Assembly: GCF_900116235.1 (NCBI RefSeq)
Contig: NZ_FPAA01000007.1
Coordinates: 62,001 to 126,000, forward strand
Source of the DNA: Marininema halotolerans
GTDB taxonomy: Bacteria; Bacillota; Bacilli; Thermoactinomycetales; DSM-45169
DNA length: 64,000 bases
Direction of reading: 5' to 3'
Shown here in pieces: positions 24,838-32,916 of this stretch. Position numbers and translations under genes: made by a program. Position 1 is the first letter of the stretch. Each line of letters begins with the position of its first letter. The notes below the pieces were generated by a model. It made no database searches, was not told where the DNA came from, and saw only the letters and a list, made by a program, of their open reading frames with translations.

Positions 24838-25515
24838 ATGGCTAGGATCTTAGTTGCAGATGATGATGCCCATATTCGACAGTTGGTCGTTTTATATATG
24901 AAAAAGGAAGGCTATGAGGTAAGGGATGTAGCCAATGGAGAAGAAGCCTTAGTGGTCATGGATAAAGATCATATGGACCTGGCTGTCATTGATATCATGA
25001 TGCCGGAAATGGATGGATGGGAACTTTGTAAAGAAATACGATCCCGTGGGGACATGCCGATCCTGATGATTACAGCAAAGGGAGAGGCGGAGGATCGGGT
25101 GAAGGGATTCCAACTGGGAACGGATGATTATGTGGTAAAACCCTTTGATCCAACCGAATTGGTTTTGCGGGTGAAGGCGCTACTGAAACGTTATCGGGTG
25201 GCGACCTCGCAACAGGTTGTTTTTGGTGACACGATCATTGATGGAGAACGAAATGAGATTAGGGTAAAAGGGGAGGTCATTCAACTTCCTCTGAAGGAAT
25301 TTGAGTTGTTATTTAAACTAGGAGGATATCCTGGACAGATCTTTACGCGTGCCCAATTGATTGAACAGATCTGGGGGCTGGATTACGAAGGATATGATCG
25401 AACGGTGGATGTGCATATTAAGCGATTGCGGCAACGATTAGAGGGACGGACAGAGGATATATGGATTTCAACGGTACGAGGGTTAGGTTACCGACTTGAG
25501 GCGAAGGGTGAATGA
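24838..25515 (+). CDS. OmpR/PhoB-family response regulator
   Basis: A 225-residue two-component regulator. The receiver domain has the acidic pocket ('VADDDAHIR'), the phosphoacceptor Asp at residue 52 ('AVIDIMMPEMDGWEL') and Lys in 'VVKPFDP'. The C-terminal winged helix is complete ('LPLKEFELLFKLGGYPGQIFTRAQLIEQIWG', 'YDRTVDVHIKRLRQRL', 'ISTVRGLGYRLE'). ATG 24838 follows GGGAGGGA; the upstream in-frame start is not supported by a ribosome site. Its last bases overlap the kinase start (ATGA), so the two are co-translated. Confidence 0.95.
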   Translation: MARILVADDDAHIRQLVVLYMKKEGYEVRDVANGEEALVVMDKDHMDLAVIDIMMPEMDGWELCKEIRSRGDMPILMITAKGEAEDRVKGFQLGTDDYVVKPFDPTELVLRVKALLKRYRVATSQQVVFGDTIIDGERNEIRVKGEVIQLPLKEFELLFKLGGYPGQIFTRAQLIEQIWGLDYEGYDRTVDVHIKRLRQRLEGRTEDIWISTVRGLGYRLEAKGE

Positions 25516-26900
25516 ATAGTATCTATGCCAGAGTCGTCGCTCTATTTTTGAGTGTTGTGGTGATCAGTCTTTTAGCAACGTCGATCCTCTCGAAATGGTG
25601 GAATGAAGAGCGAATAGAAAAGCAGATGGAAAGACAGGTCATTAAAGATTCCCACGGTATTTTCGAGTTATATAATCAAGCAGAAACGGGTAATTTTAAT
25701 CGTTATTTAGCAACGGTGGCACGGCTAAAGGATTATGATCTGTATGTCTATACAAAAGAGGGTTTGATGCGCCGCTATCCTGGGCGCAAAGATAGCCAGC
25801 CAGTGGATATCCGGCCGGATACCATCGATCATGTACTGGCTGGTGACGTATACCGTGGTTTTACAGAACCGGATAGTAAGATTCCTCTTGAAGAGCGAAC
25901 CGTTGGCATCCCTTTTGTCGAAGGGCAAAAGCGGTACGCTCTGTTTATCCGTCCCAACATTGGTGGCCCACGAAAAGACTTTAATCGTATGATGGCGATC
26001 ATTCTCATCATGGTACTGATCATCGGTGTGCCCTTGGTGCTGATTGCTTCGCGCTATTTGGTAAAGCCCCTTCAAGTGATGACGCGGGCGACAAGGCGAC
26101 TCGCAAAGGGGGATTTTAGCGTCCGGCTACAAATGAATGATCGCAGAGATGAGTTGGGCACCCTTGCTACAAGCTTTAACGATATGGCGCGGGAGTTGGA
26201 ACAAATTGAGGAAATGCGTCGTCGCTTTGTATCCAATGTATCCCATGAGTTTCAATCTCCATTGACATCCATTCGAGGGTTTTCTAAAGCTTTACAGGAA
26301 GAAGAAATGCCACGATCCGAGCGAAGAAATTACTTGGCGATTATTGAGAAGGAAAGCGAGCGCTTATCCCGATTAAGCCGAGATCTCTTGCAACTGGCAT
26401 CCTTAGAGTCGGATCGCCACCCTTTCCGTCCCACCCATTATGCTTTGGATGAACAACTACGGGAAGTGCTAGTCAATATGGAGCCTTTATGGGCGCAAAA
26501 GCGTTTGACGATGGACCTGGATCTCGCCCCATTGCATATTGATGCCGATCGCGACCAATTGGCCCAGGTGTGGACAAATTTGTTGTCCAATGCGATTAAG
26601 TTTACACCACTAGAAGGAGCTATTCGTATTCGACTTCAAGAAGTGAAAGGGCAAGCGCAAATCCAGATTGAAGATACCGGCCCAGGCATTCGAAAAGAGG
26701 ACCTACCCAATGTCTTTCAGCGCTTCTTTAAGACCGATCCATCCCGTGATCGATCCCAGGGGGGAAGCGGGATCGGGCTGGCGATTGTCCGCGAAATCAT
26801 TCGACATCACCAAGGAAATATTGCTGTGGAAAGTGATTGGGGAAAAGGCAGTACGTTTATTGTCACTCTCCCTGTTAAAGTAGCCAAAAAGCAAAACTGA
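25512..26900 (+). CDS. Sensor histidine kinase
   Basis: A 462-residue membrane kinase, partner of the preceding regulator. It has a membrane segment (~7-26), an extracytoplasmic sensor of ~130 residues, a second segment (~160-182) and a HAMP linker ('RYLVKPLQVMTRATRRLAKGDFSVRLQ'). The HisKA phosphorylation His is at 245 in 'VSHEFQSPLTSIRGFS'; here HEFQSP replaces the common HELRTP. In the ATPase domain, the N box is 'NLLSNAIKFTP', G1 'DTGPGIRKEDL', F 'VFQRFFK' and G2 'GGSGIGLAIVREII'. The signal is not identifiable from sequence. A terminator follows directly. Confidence 0.93.
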   Translation: MNSIYARVVALFLSVVVISLLATSILSKWWNEERIEKQMERQVIKDSHGIFELYNQAETGNFNRYLATVARLKDYDLYVYTKEGLMRRYPGRKDSQPVDIRPDTIDHVLAGDVYRGFTEPDSKIPLEERTVGIPFVEGQKRYALFIRPNIGGPRKDFNRMMAIILIMVLIIGVPLVLIASRYLVKPLQVMTRATRRLAKGDFSVRLQMNDRRDELGTLATSFNDMARELEQIEEMRRRFVSNVSHEFQSPLTSIRGFSKALQEEEMPRSERRNYLAIIEKESERLSRLSRDLLQLASLESDRHPFRPTHYALDEQLREVLVNMEPLWAQKRLTMDLDLAPLHIDADRDQLAQVWTNLLSNAIKFTPLEGAIRIRLQEVKGQAQIQIEDTGPGIRKEDLPNVFQRFFKTDPSRDRSQGGSGIGLAIVREIIRHHQGNIAVESDWGKGSTFIVTLPVKVAKKQN

Positions 26901-26930
26901 ACGAAGTAGGATACAACGAAGTATCCGATC

Positions 26931-26962
26931 AAAAACCCAGGAAAATCACTTCCTGGGTTTTT
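26931..26962 (+). terminator. Intrinsic terminator after the two-component operon
   Basis: AAAAACCCAGGAA-N6-TTCCTGGGTTTTT. It marks the edge of the core region before the AT-rich island. Confidence 0.92.
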
Positions 26963-27141
26963 GGTAGTTTTTACATAGTAAGTGTCATCGTTTCAGAAGG
27001 AAAAGTGGTCACAAAAAAGGAGGACTCTCCGAATTATTAATTGAGGGGCTTAAAGAGGGAATGTTGTGAGGCGTAGAAGATGAGAAAGTTGTCTATTTAA
27101 CATTTGCCTATGGATATCATTCAATATCGGAGTGGATAAGG

Positions 27142-27525
27142 GTGACTGATACTACGTTGACTGTTATAGCGATCCTGAGTGTGATGGCTATATTGATAGG
27201 GTTTTTGGTTTTTATGTTTTGGTTAGAATTTTTCAATAGAGATTTGCTTCTTAAGATAACCGTCCTAGGTATAATTGAATGTATGTTTGCTATAAATCTT
27301 GCTAAAGAAATAGTGGTTCATTTTTATCATGGTGAAATTGTATTAGCAATAATTGGTTTAATTGTTTTATTGTGTACTTTGTATGCATTCTACTTTTTAA
27401 TTGTTGTTGAATATAATAAGTTAACTGCATATTTTATAAATAAATTAATTCCAGAAAGATGGATATCGTTTTTTTGGGTACTAATCAAATCTGAAGATAC
27501 AGATAAAAGGGACGAAGAAAAGTAG
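27142..27525 (+). CDS. Membrane protein of unknown function (island)
   Basis: A 127-residue protein with four hydrophobic segments, the first at ~7-27 ('LTVIAILSVMAILIGFLVFMFWL'), and a charged C-terminal tail ('KSEDTDKRDEEK'). GTG start with a weak GGAGTGGATAAGG site. Base composition is much more AT-rich than the preceding two-component genes, suggesting acquisition. It opens a run of small membrane genes like those around the RHS gene and may be an immunity-type protein. No family is recognised. Confidence 0.5.
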   Translation: MTDTTLTVIAILSVMAILIGFLVFMFWLEFFNRDLLLKITVLGIIECMFAINLAKEIVVHFYHGEIVLAIIGLIVLLCTLYAFYFLIVVEYNKLTAYFINKLIPERWISFFWVLIKSEDTDKRDEEK

Positions 27526-27581
27526 GTTGGAAAGGGAGTTGTAGATGACTCGTATAATAGATTCATAGAGGTGAATAGTGG

Positions 27582-27785
27582 ATGCAAAAAAACAAAGATA
27601 AACAACTGAAATTTCTTATGTGGGTATGTATAATGATTTATCCATCGCTTATTTTATTCAACGCCTTTTTAATTAATCGATTTCACTTAACACCTCCAAA
27701 ATCAGAATATGTTATTTATGGAACGACTGGTATAGTAAGTGTTATTATTTTTATTATAATAATTTTTATAAATAAAAAAAGATAA
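27582..27785 (+). CDS. Small two-helix membrane protein (island)
   Basis: A 67-residue protein with hydrophobic segments at ~10-32 and ~44-64 and basic ends ('MQKNKDKQLK', 'INKKR'). GAGGTG lies about eleven bases before the ATG. AT-rich. It lies downstream of another membrane gene and may be co-transcribed. Function unknown; an immunity-like role is inference from the neighbourhood. Confidence 0.45.
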   Translation: MQKNKDKQLKFLMWVCIMIYPSLILFNAFLINRFHLTPPKSEYVIYGTTGIVSVIIFIIIIFINKKR

Positions 27786-27938
27786 CATTGACTAATTGTA
27801 ACATCGTATTAGGTGTGATTTGTAACATTCAGATATAATAAATTCCCATTGTTAAACCGTAAGCGGTTTGTAGCAAAGAGAGAAGAATGTATCAATGGTT
27901 CTCCTCTTAACAATTTTTCTCCGAGGTAGTGATGACTG

Positions 27939-28457
27939 ATGGGCAGTCCCTGGTGGATCATTTTGATTAGTGCTACCCTTATCCTTTCATTCTTCTATAT
28001 TCTCATAAATTTTGTAGATAAAAAGAGCAAACAAAAATCGGATCTCTGTATCGATGTAATTGTCGCCTTCTTATGTAGTGCTTCTGTGATAGTCGTCTTG
28101 GCTATAGTACCAACTTATTTGACAGCAGTATTAATAGGTCTCCATTACATTGCACCTGACGCAGTAATCATATCAAGTTGTAGCCAGGTTATATTACTGT
28201 CGATTGTTGTGTCATTGGCTACAGATTTATTATATGATTCCGCGAAGAAATTGATTTTATATTTTATTAAACAAAAAAATTATTTATTTAGTATTAATTT
28301 GGCATTCGGTATACTGTTATCAGTATTTGTCACGTTTTTTGTGTCTAATTATTTAATAACAGGAGTGACCTTAACACTCGGAGCCACGTTGATTGTTGGA
28401 AGTATGAATGCGTTACTTGATCTTACTTTAAATACCTATGTCAATAAATTGAGGTGA
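27939..28457 (+). CDS. Multi-pass membrane protein (island)
   Basis: A 172-residue protein with five likely hydrophobic segments ('WWIILISATLILSFFYILINFV', 'VIVAFLCSASVIVVLAIVPTYLTAVLIG', 'VILLSIVVSLATDLLY', 'INLAFGILLSVFVTFFVSNYLI', 'LTLGATLIVGSMNALL'). Only eight bases separate its stop from the next start, so it forms a pair with that gene. It is similar in style to the YrvL-like gene near 49850 but shows no clear motif. Family not recognised. Confidence 0.55.
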   Translation: MGSPWWIILISATLILSFFYILINFVDKKSKQKSDLCIDVIVAFLCSASVIVVLAIVPTYLTAVLIGLHYIAPDAVIISSCSQVILLSIVVSLATDLLYDSAKKLILYFIKQKNYLFSINLAFGILLSVFVTFFVSNYLITGVTLTLGATLIVGSMNALLDLTLNTYVNKLR

Positions 28458-28464
28458 TATCAGT

Positions 28465-28782
28465 ATGAGGCACATTATTAAAGACTCATTTGGTTATTTT
28501 ATTACAATGATGATTTTTTATTTTATTTTAGAATTTATTATTAAAGTAAATTCCTTTGATCTAATTTTAATATTGGAGGCGACTCTAGCAGTTGCAATTA
28601 TCAACGCAGTTGCAAAAATAATATACCGACAAATCTTTATAAAATATCAACATGAAAATGCCGAGCGTAAAAAGAAATTCAAAGGTAGCGCAATTCGGTT
28701 GCTCTTAGGTGTAACGAAAGAAGACCTTGAGAGGTGGACGGAAGAGAAACGTGCAGAGGGAGAAGATCCAGCGAAAACGTAG
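28465..28782 (+). CDS. Membrane protein with charged C-terminus (island)
   Basis: A 105-residue protein with two hydrophobic segments (~10-28, ~32-55) and a ~45-residue charged cytoplasmic tail ending 'GVTKEDLERWTEEKRAEGEDPAKT'. GAGGTGAT is well placed before the ATG, inside the end of the preceding gene. The pair probably makes a membrane complex. Function unknown. A strong hairpin follows. Confidence 0.55.
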   Translation: MRHIIKDSFGYFITMMIFYFILEFIIKVNSFDLILILEATLAVAIINAVAKIIYRQIFIKYQHENAERKKKFKGSAIRLLLGVTKEDLERWTEEKRAEGEDPAKT

Positions 28783-28802
28783 AATTATGTCTCAAAAAGT
28801 AG

Positions 28803-28840
28803 GGAGAAAGCCCCTTTTGGTTAACCAAAAGGGGCTTTCT
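28803..28840. terminator. Palindromic terminator, copy 1 of a flanking repeat
   Basis: AGAAAGCCCCTTTTGG-TTAA-CCAAAAGGGGCTTTCT. It contains the 20-mer ccttttggttaaccaaaagg, which recurs at 30194-30213 on the far side of the next gene. Confidence 0.85.
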
Positions 28841-29115
28841 CTTTGTTTACGAATCCGTTTGTCTGTCGAAGAATTTATTCCGAGGACTTATTGCCCCAAA
28901 CGTCGGCAGTTATCAATCGCTAAGTGTAAAAACAGGCTGCCTAGAGGATCAATATCCCAGTCACCTTCTTCTTTCTATGCATATGATGTTTTTGGAAATA
29001 GAATTACTCCTGCTATTAAAATAGAATATCGATTTATTAATGTTATGAATCTATATTATTCACAGACAAAACCATATGAATAGTGCCTCTTGCTAATAAA
29101 TGCATGAAGGGTTGG

Positions 29116-30090
29116 ATGACTATTATGAGTGGCAAGCGTATGCTTACGGTAATGACGCAGAATATGTATCTTGGGGCTTCCCCGCTCCCTCTGTTTGGGA
29201 CGACTGCAGCAGAATTACCTCCCCGTGTAACACAAGTAGTTGAACAGTTTTTAGCAACCAATATATTTGCCCGTGTGAATGGCATTGCTGCTGAAGTGAA
29301 AAGAGTACGTCCAGACTTACTTGCTTTTCAGGCAGTAGAGATTGTAAGGTTACTAGCTCCTCCTGGATCACAAGCGCCCAGTGTCACTTATAACTTTTTA
29401 ACTCTGATTCAACGAGCCCTTCGGAAACAAGGGTTAGACTATCAAGTAGTATCCATCGGCCGGAATTTTTTCGGAACAGCCCCTTCGTCGACCAATTACA
29501 CCGTAAGCCTCAGGGATCGAACCGTCATTCTTGCGAATAGAAATAGTCCCCTTTCCTTTTCCAATGTCCAAAATCGTAATTTTAGAGTTAACTTGGTTAC
29601 CGTTGTTGGTGGAAATCCCTTCCCAAATACCTTGGGATATTCCATCGTAGACGTTAATGCATATGGTAGAAAATTCAAATTTGCAACTGCCCATTTAGAT
29701 TTCTATTCTCCTGCTATTCGACTCGCCCAAGTAAATGAACTGATTCGAGCTCTGTCCAATACGAACCTCCCCGTACTTCTCATTGGTGACTTCAACAGTG
29801 ATGCAATTACGAAGGAAAGAACCTATCAGAGGCTGTTAAATGCAGGCTATACCGACGCATGGAACGTAAAAGGAGTAGGGTCAGGCGCGACCTATGGCAA
29901 TCGTGATAATCTACTCAATGTATTTCCGATGTATACTCGACGAGATGACTATGTGCTATTTAAAGGTAGAAGTGCTTTTCAAGTGAACCAAATATCTCGC
30001 ACGGGGGCCACTCAACGAAGTCGTAGACCTTCTGCACCTTTATGGCCCTCACAAAATGCGGGTGTTGCAGCCAACCTTCAACTGCTATAA
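29116..30090 (+). CDS. Endonuclease/exonuclease/phosphatase-fold protein, probably catalytically impaired
   Basis: A 324-residue EEP-superfamily protein. The opening 'MLTVMTQNMYLG' (Asn ligand), 'DRTVILANR', 'FATAHLDF' (with His-Leu-Asp) and 'VLLIGDFNSD' are standard motifs. Two key positions differ. The metal-binding Glu of the usual LQE motif is Ala ('PDLLAFQAVEIV'), and the terminal SDH motif is Ser-Gln-Asn ('WPSQNAGVAANL'), removing the general-base His. It may thus be a pseudoenzyme or binding protein. There is no signal peptide. ATG 29116 follows GAAGGG. The gene is framed by two similar palindromic repeats and lies beside a secreted amidase gene. Confidence 0.75.
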   Translation: MTIMSGKRMLTVMTQNMYLGASPLPLFGTTAAELPPRVTQVVEQFLATNIFARVNGIAAEVKRVRPDLLAFQAVEIVRLLAPPGSQAPSVTYNFLTLIQRALRKQGLDYQVVSIGRNFFGTAPSSTNYTVSLRDRTVILANRNSPLSFSNVQNRNFRVNLVTVVGGNPFPNTLGYSIVDVNAYGRKFKFATAHLDFYSPAIRLAQVNELIRALSNTNLPVLLIGDFNSDAITKERTYQRLLNAGYTDAWNVKGVGSGATYGNRDNLLNVFPMYTRRDDYVLFKGRSAFQVNQISRTGATQRSRRPSAPLWPSQNAGVAANLQLL

Positions 30091-30183
30091 CCATAAGTAC
30101 AATAAAACACATGATAAAGTGAAGGACGGACGGTGGGTAGCTAATATAAAAAAGGTATCCATTAATGGATACCTCGATAATGT

Positions 30184-30217
30184 GGAGAAAGTACCTTTTG
30201 GTTAACCAAAAGGTTCT
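30184..30217. repeat. Palindromic repeat, copy 2, flanking the EEP-fold gene
   Basis: GAGAAAG, the shared 20-mer ccttttggttaaccaaaagg (30194-30213) and a following TTGTTTACGA are repeated from 28803-28855. It can fold as a terminator in either direction, serving both the EEP gene and the converging amidase gene. A second small palindrome (GGTATCC-ATTAAT-GGATACC) sits just upstream near 30154-30174. Confidence 0.75.
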
Positions 30218-30242
30218 TCTTGTTTACGATTCAACTGCTGTT

Positions 30243-32348
30243 TTACTTCTTGATCAAGCGAATGGCATCCGCTATGACAAATCCATTAGCTTTATCAGAG
30301 AGGGTAACTTTATAGTCCTTCCCACCTGTATAGGGGTAGGTTCCGAGGTATACCCATTTTCCCCCGTTAATTCGTTGATTGACTTCTTTTATTTTGGACC
30401 CACCCTCGTAATCAATGCGATAGGGCGAGTTTGTCCCACGGTCCTTATAGGATTGGTAGCGAGCATATACTTTATAATTGCCACTCTCAGCAATGTTAAA
30501 GTTCCAGGTGAATGTCGCTAATCCAGTCCCTTTACCATTATATTGATAGTTGGTACCATAGTAATTTTTCACATTGCTAGAAAATACCCATTTGCCTTTG
30601 GATTGGCTACTGGAGTGGGCGTTATCACTGATGATCGCGCTAGGAAGATACTCGAATCGGACGGCGTCTGCGATCACGTAGCCATTGGCTTTATCCGTCA
30701 ATTGAACAGTGCCCTGTTTTCCTTTGGCGAAGTTAAACGTACCTAGTTCGATCCACTTTCCACCGGATTTCTTTTGATTGATGGATTTGGTGTACTTTCC
30801 ATCTGCGTAGGTCACGGTATAAGGCGCATTGGAGGCGCGGTCAGAGGCGGAGGTATATCGAATCGATACTTTATAGACGCCAGTCTCTGAAGGATTGAAC
30901 TTCCATGTAAAGCGAGCTTTACCGGTTCCTTTTCCGTTGGGTTGATAGTTCTTCTTATAATAGCCTTTTATTGAAGTGGAGTTTGGCCATGTTCCAACAT
31001 AGAAAGTATATTTACGGTCGTTATTATCGATGATGCGTACATGGGTGTCTTCATCCAGTGCATCTTTTACATCGTGTCGAATGTTCCCAAGATCCGCATG
31101 AAGTTTTCCACCAGGGCAACTGGTCGATGTACGAGGAAAATCTTTATGTCCTTGTAGGTTTGGAACGTTCGTGTCTACCTTGGGGACATTTGGATCATTG
31201 TATTCATAATTGCGGACGACATTGGTTTTACCTAAGGGATCAATCCCATGGATATCGGCTTCATAGGCGAGTAGGTCAATTAATGAAGAACGCATTTTGC
31301 TAGGTAGGGATTTATTTTGATAGTCTCCCATTACTGCGACACCGAAGGTTGTGTGATTAAAAGAGTAGGTATGCCCGCCTACCACTCCAGTAGTCAGAAC
31401 TTCCCCGTCTTTTCCTTTTCGGCCTTCGTATATTTTCCCATCACTACCGATAATCGCATTGTATGCGATATCACCCCAGCCCTTGGTTTTTGCATGGTAG
31501 TAATAGATCGAACGAACTCGCGCTGCTGGATCAGGATCACTATTCGGTGTATCCGTATGGTGAATCGCAAGGTGAGTCATCTTAGGGATATATTGGCGGG
31601 GCCAATCTTCTCTCTTTTCTCCTGTTTGCGAATCCTTTACATAACGAAGTTCTTCATCCGCTTTCCATTGGGAGCGGCTAACAATATTAGGGCGATTGAT
31701 GGCGGCATTTGCTTTTGTATAAAGGAGAGATGCAAAGGATGTCTTTTCTTTTGCCGCTACTTGTTTTCCATCTTCAGAGTTAAGAAAAGTGACGCTAACA
31801 TCGTGGAATTGCGCTTCCTTTGTTTCTCCAGAAAATGCAACTTTATATTGTAAGTACTTGTCATGATCAGCATAGATGAGATTGCCAAATACCTCATTGC
31901 TTTGTACGTGGTCGGGAGATTCAGATGAATCGACTTCTACCGGTTGCCAAGCCGTCCATTGAGTCTGATCCTTCGAAGTGCGTATGAAAAATTGGGCGGA
32001 TTCTTGTGGTTCACTGTTGGGAAGCACTTTCTTTCTTCCATCCTTCCAATGAATGCCCACATCAGTAAATGGGATATCCGATTGAATGGTGGGAGAGGTA
32101 TAAGTAGAAGAGGAAGCTGGATTCTTTACTTCGATAATGCTTTTGCCATCCTCTTTTTTCAACGTAACATTACGTAATTTCCCCTTGGAGTAATCCTTAA
32201 TGGCTTTTTGATGCACGTTATCTGCCATCACTTTAATGGTAGCGGGTCTTGCTAAGGATGAAGGGAAAATCGGTAGGGTTAATATGAACAACAGAGCCAG
32301 CGTACTAAAGAAAATAATTAGACCTTTTTTTGTTACTCCAGAAATCAT
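30243..32348 (-). CDS. Secreted N-acetylmuramoyl-L-alanine amidase with two golvesin-type domains
   Basis: A 701-residue exported enzyme. The N-terminal hydrophobic segment (~8-30) is a signal peptide or anchor. A beta-rich region (~60-215) precedes a PGRP/amidase_2 domain (~235-420): 'RSQWKADEELR', zinc His in 'HLAIHHTDTP', 'GWGDIAYNAIIGSDGKIYEGR', and the final 'GHKDFPRTSTSCPGG' with His and Cys ligands. Two golvesin/Xly-type carbohydrate-binding repeats follow (~445-565 and ~585-700), each with 'YKVSIRYTSASDRASNAPYTV' or 'YKVYARYQSYKDRGTNSPYRI' and ending 'LTDKANGYVIADAVR'-like. It should trim or remodel peptidoglycan outside the cell. AAAGGA precedes the ATG. Confidence 0.9.
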   Translation of the reverse strand: MISGVTKKGLIIFFSTLALLFILTLPIFPSSLARPATIKVMADNVHQKAIKDYSKGKLRNVTLKKEDGKSIIEVKNPASSSTYTSPTIQSDIPFTDVGIHWKDGRKKVLPNSEPQESAQFFIRTSKDQTQWTAWQPVEVDSSESPDHVQSNEVFGNLIYADHDKYLQYKVAFSGETKEAQFHDVSVTFLNSEDGKQVAAKEKTSFASLLYTKANAAINRPNIVSRSQWKADEELRYVKDSQTGEKREDWPRQYIPKMTHLAIHHTDTPNSDPDPAARVRSIYYYHAKTKGWGDIAYNAIIGSDGKIYEGRKGKDGEVLTTGVVGGHTYSFNHTTFGVAVMGDYQNKSLPSKMRSSLIDLLAYEADIHGIDPLGKTNVVRNYEYNDPNVPKVDTNVPNLQGHKDFPRTSTSCPGGKLHADLGNIRHDVKDALDEDTHVRIIDNNDRKYTFYVGTWPNSTSIKGYYKKNYQPNGKGTGKARFTWKFNPSETGVYKVSIRYTSASDRASNAPYTVTYADGKYTKSINQKKSGGKWIELGTFNFAKGKQGTVQLTDKANGYVIADAVRFEYLPSAIISDNAHSSSQSKGKWVFSSNVKNYYGTNYQYNGKGTGLATFTWNFNIAESGNYKVYARYQSYKDRGTNSPYRIDYEGGSKIKEVNQRINGGKWVYLGTYPYTGGKDYKVTLSDKANGFVIADAIRLIKK

Positions 32349-32645
32349 TTGTTATGTCCTTTCGTCTAGGTGATTTGTGTTTGAAATAAAATCATGCCCC
32401 TTGAGATTTATTTATTATAAATCATAATTGCACGTTTTTGGATAACTTTCGGAAAAAATTTTATCTACCAACAACTAATCGTCTGTTTCAAAGCTTAAAT
32501 TGGTTGTGTATCGTCCCTGTTGTAGAAGGAATTAGGTGGGTTTAGTCCTTCAATAACGAAATCATATTGATGGTAAAAATAGAAAATTAATCAACAGTGA
32601 AAATCACTACGCGAAGAATGCAGTGAATCATCTCATGGCTGTAAT

Positions 32646-32682
32646 AAAAAGGTAAATGGTGCGTGACCTATCCATTTACCTT
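32646..32682. terminator. Hairpin resembling a terminator
   Basis: AAAAAGGTAAATGG pairs with CCATTTACCTT; the A and T runs are short. Confidence 0.5.
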
Positions 32683-32724
32683 ATTAGTCCCATTATTTTT
32701 CTTCGGTGTTTTGGAGATCGATTT

Positions 32725-32806
32725 ATTATAAGAATAATTTTATTTTTAATTCTTCTTTAAAAGTGGCACTAAAAATGGACAGTCGTACGAATAAACAATT
32801 AGAGGG
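32725..32806 (+). repeat. Dispersed island repeat, copy A
   Basis: Core GTGGCACTAAAAATGGACAG then TCGTACGAATAAACAATTAG, preceded by an ATTATAAGAATAATTTTATT stretch. Related copies lie at 44521-44600 and 48533-48612. All three are in the same orientation, each upstream of an RHS or small-membrane-gene block. Confidence 0.65.
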
Positions 32807-32916
32807 ACAAAAATGAGGTGCTGGAGCACCTGTAAAATAGGGGGCTGAACAATCAAAATCAATAGAGGGTTGGTTTGTTGTTTATAAACTGAAAATAATA
32901 ATTAAAGGGGAAAAGT

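Larger units (their letters stand above)
32349..32916. other. Gene-free interval upstream of the RHS gene
   Basis: About 570 AT-rich bases. It holds the amidase promoter region, a GGTAAATGG/CCATTTACC hairpin (32646-32682) and dispersed repeat copy A (32725-32806). No coding segment is convincing. The RHS ribosome site (AAAGGGGAAAAGT) is at its end. Confidence 0.6.

Noticed and set aside
28727-29083. A 118-codon frame after the membrane gene pair
   Set aside because: It runs through the terminator hairpin and has no recognisable protein features.
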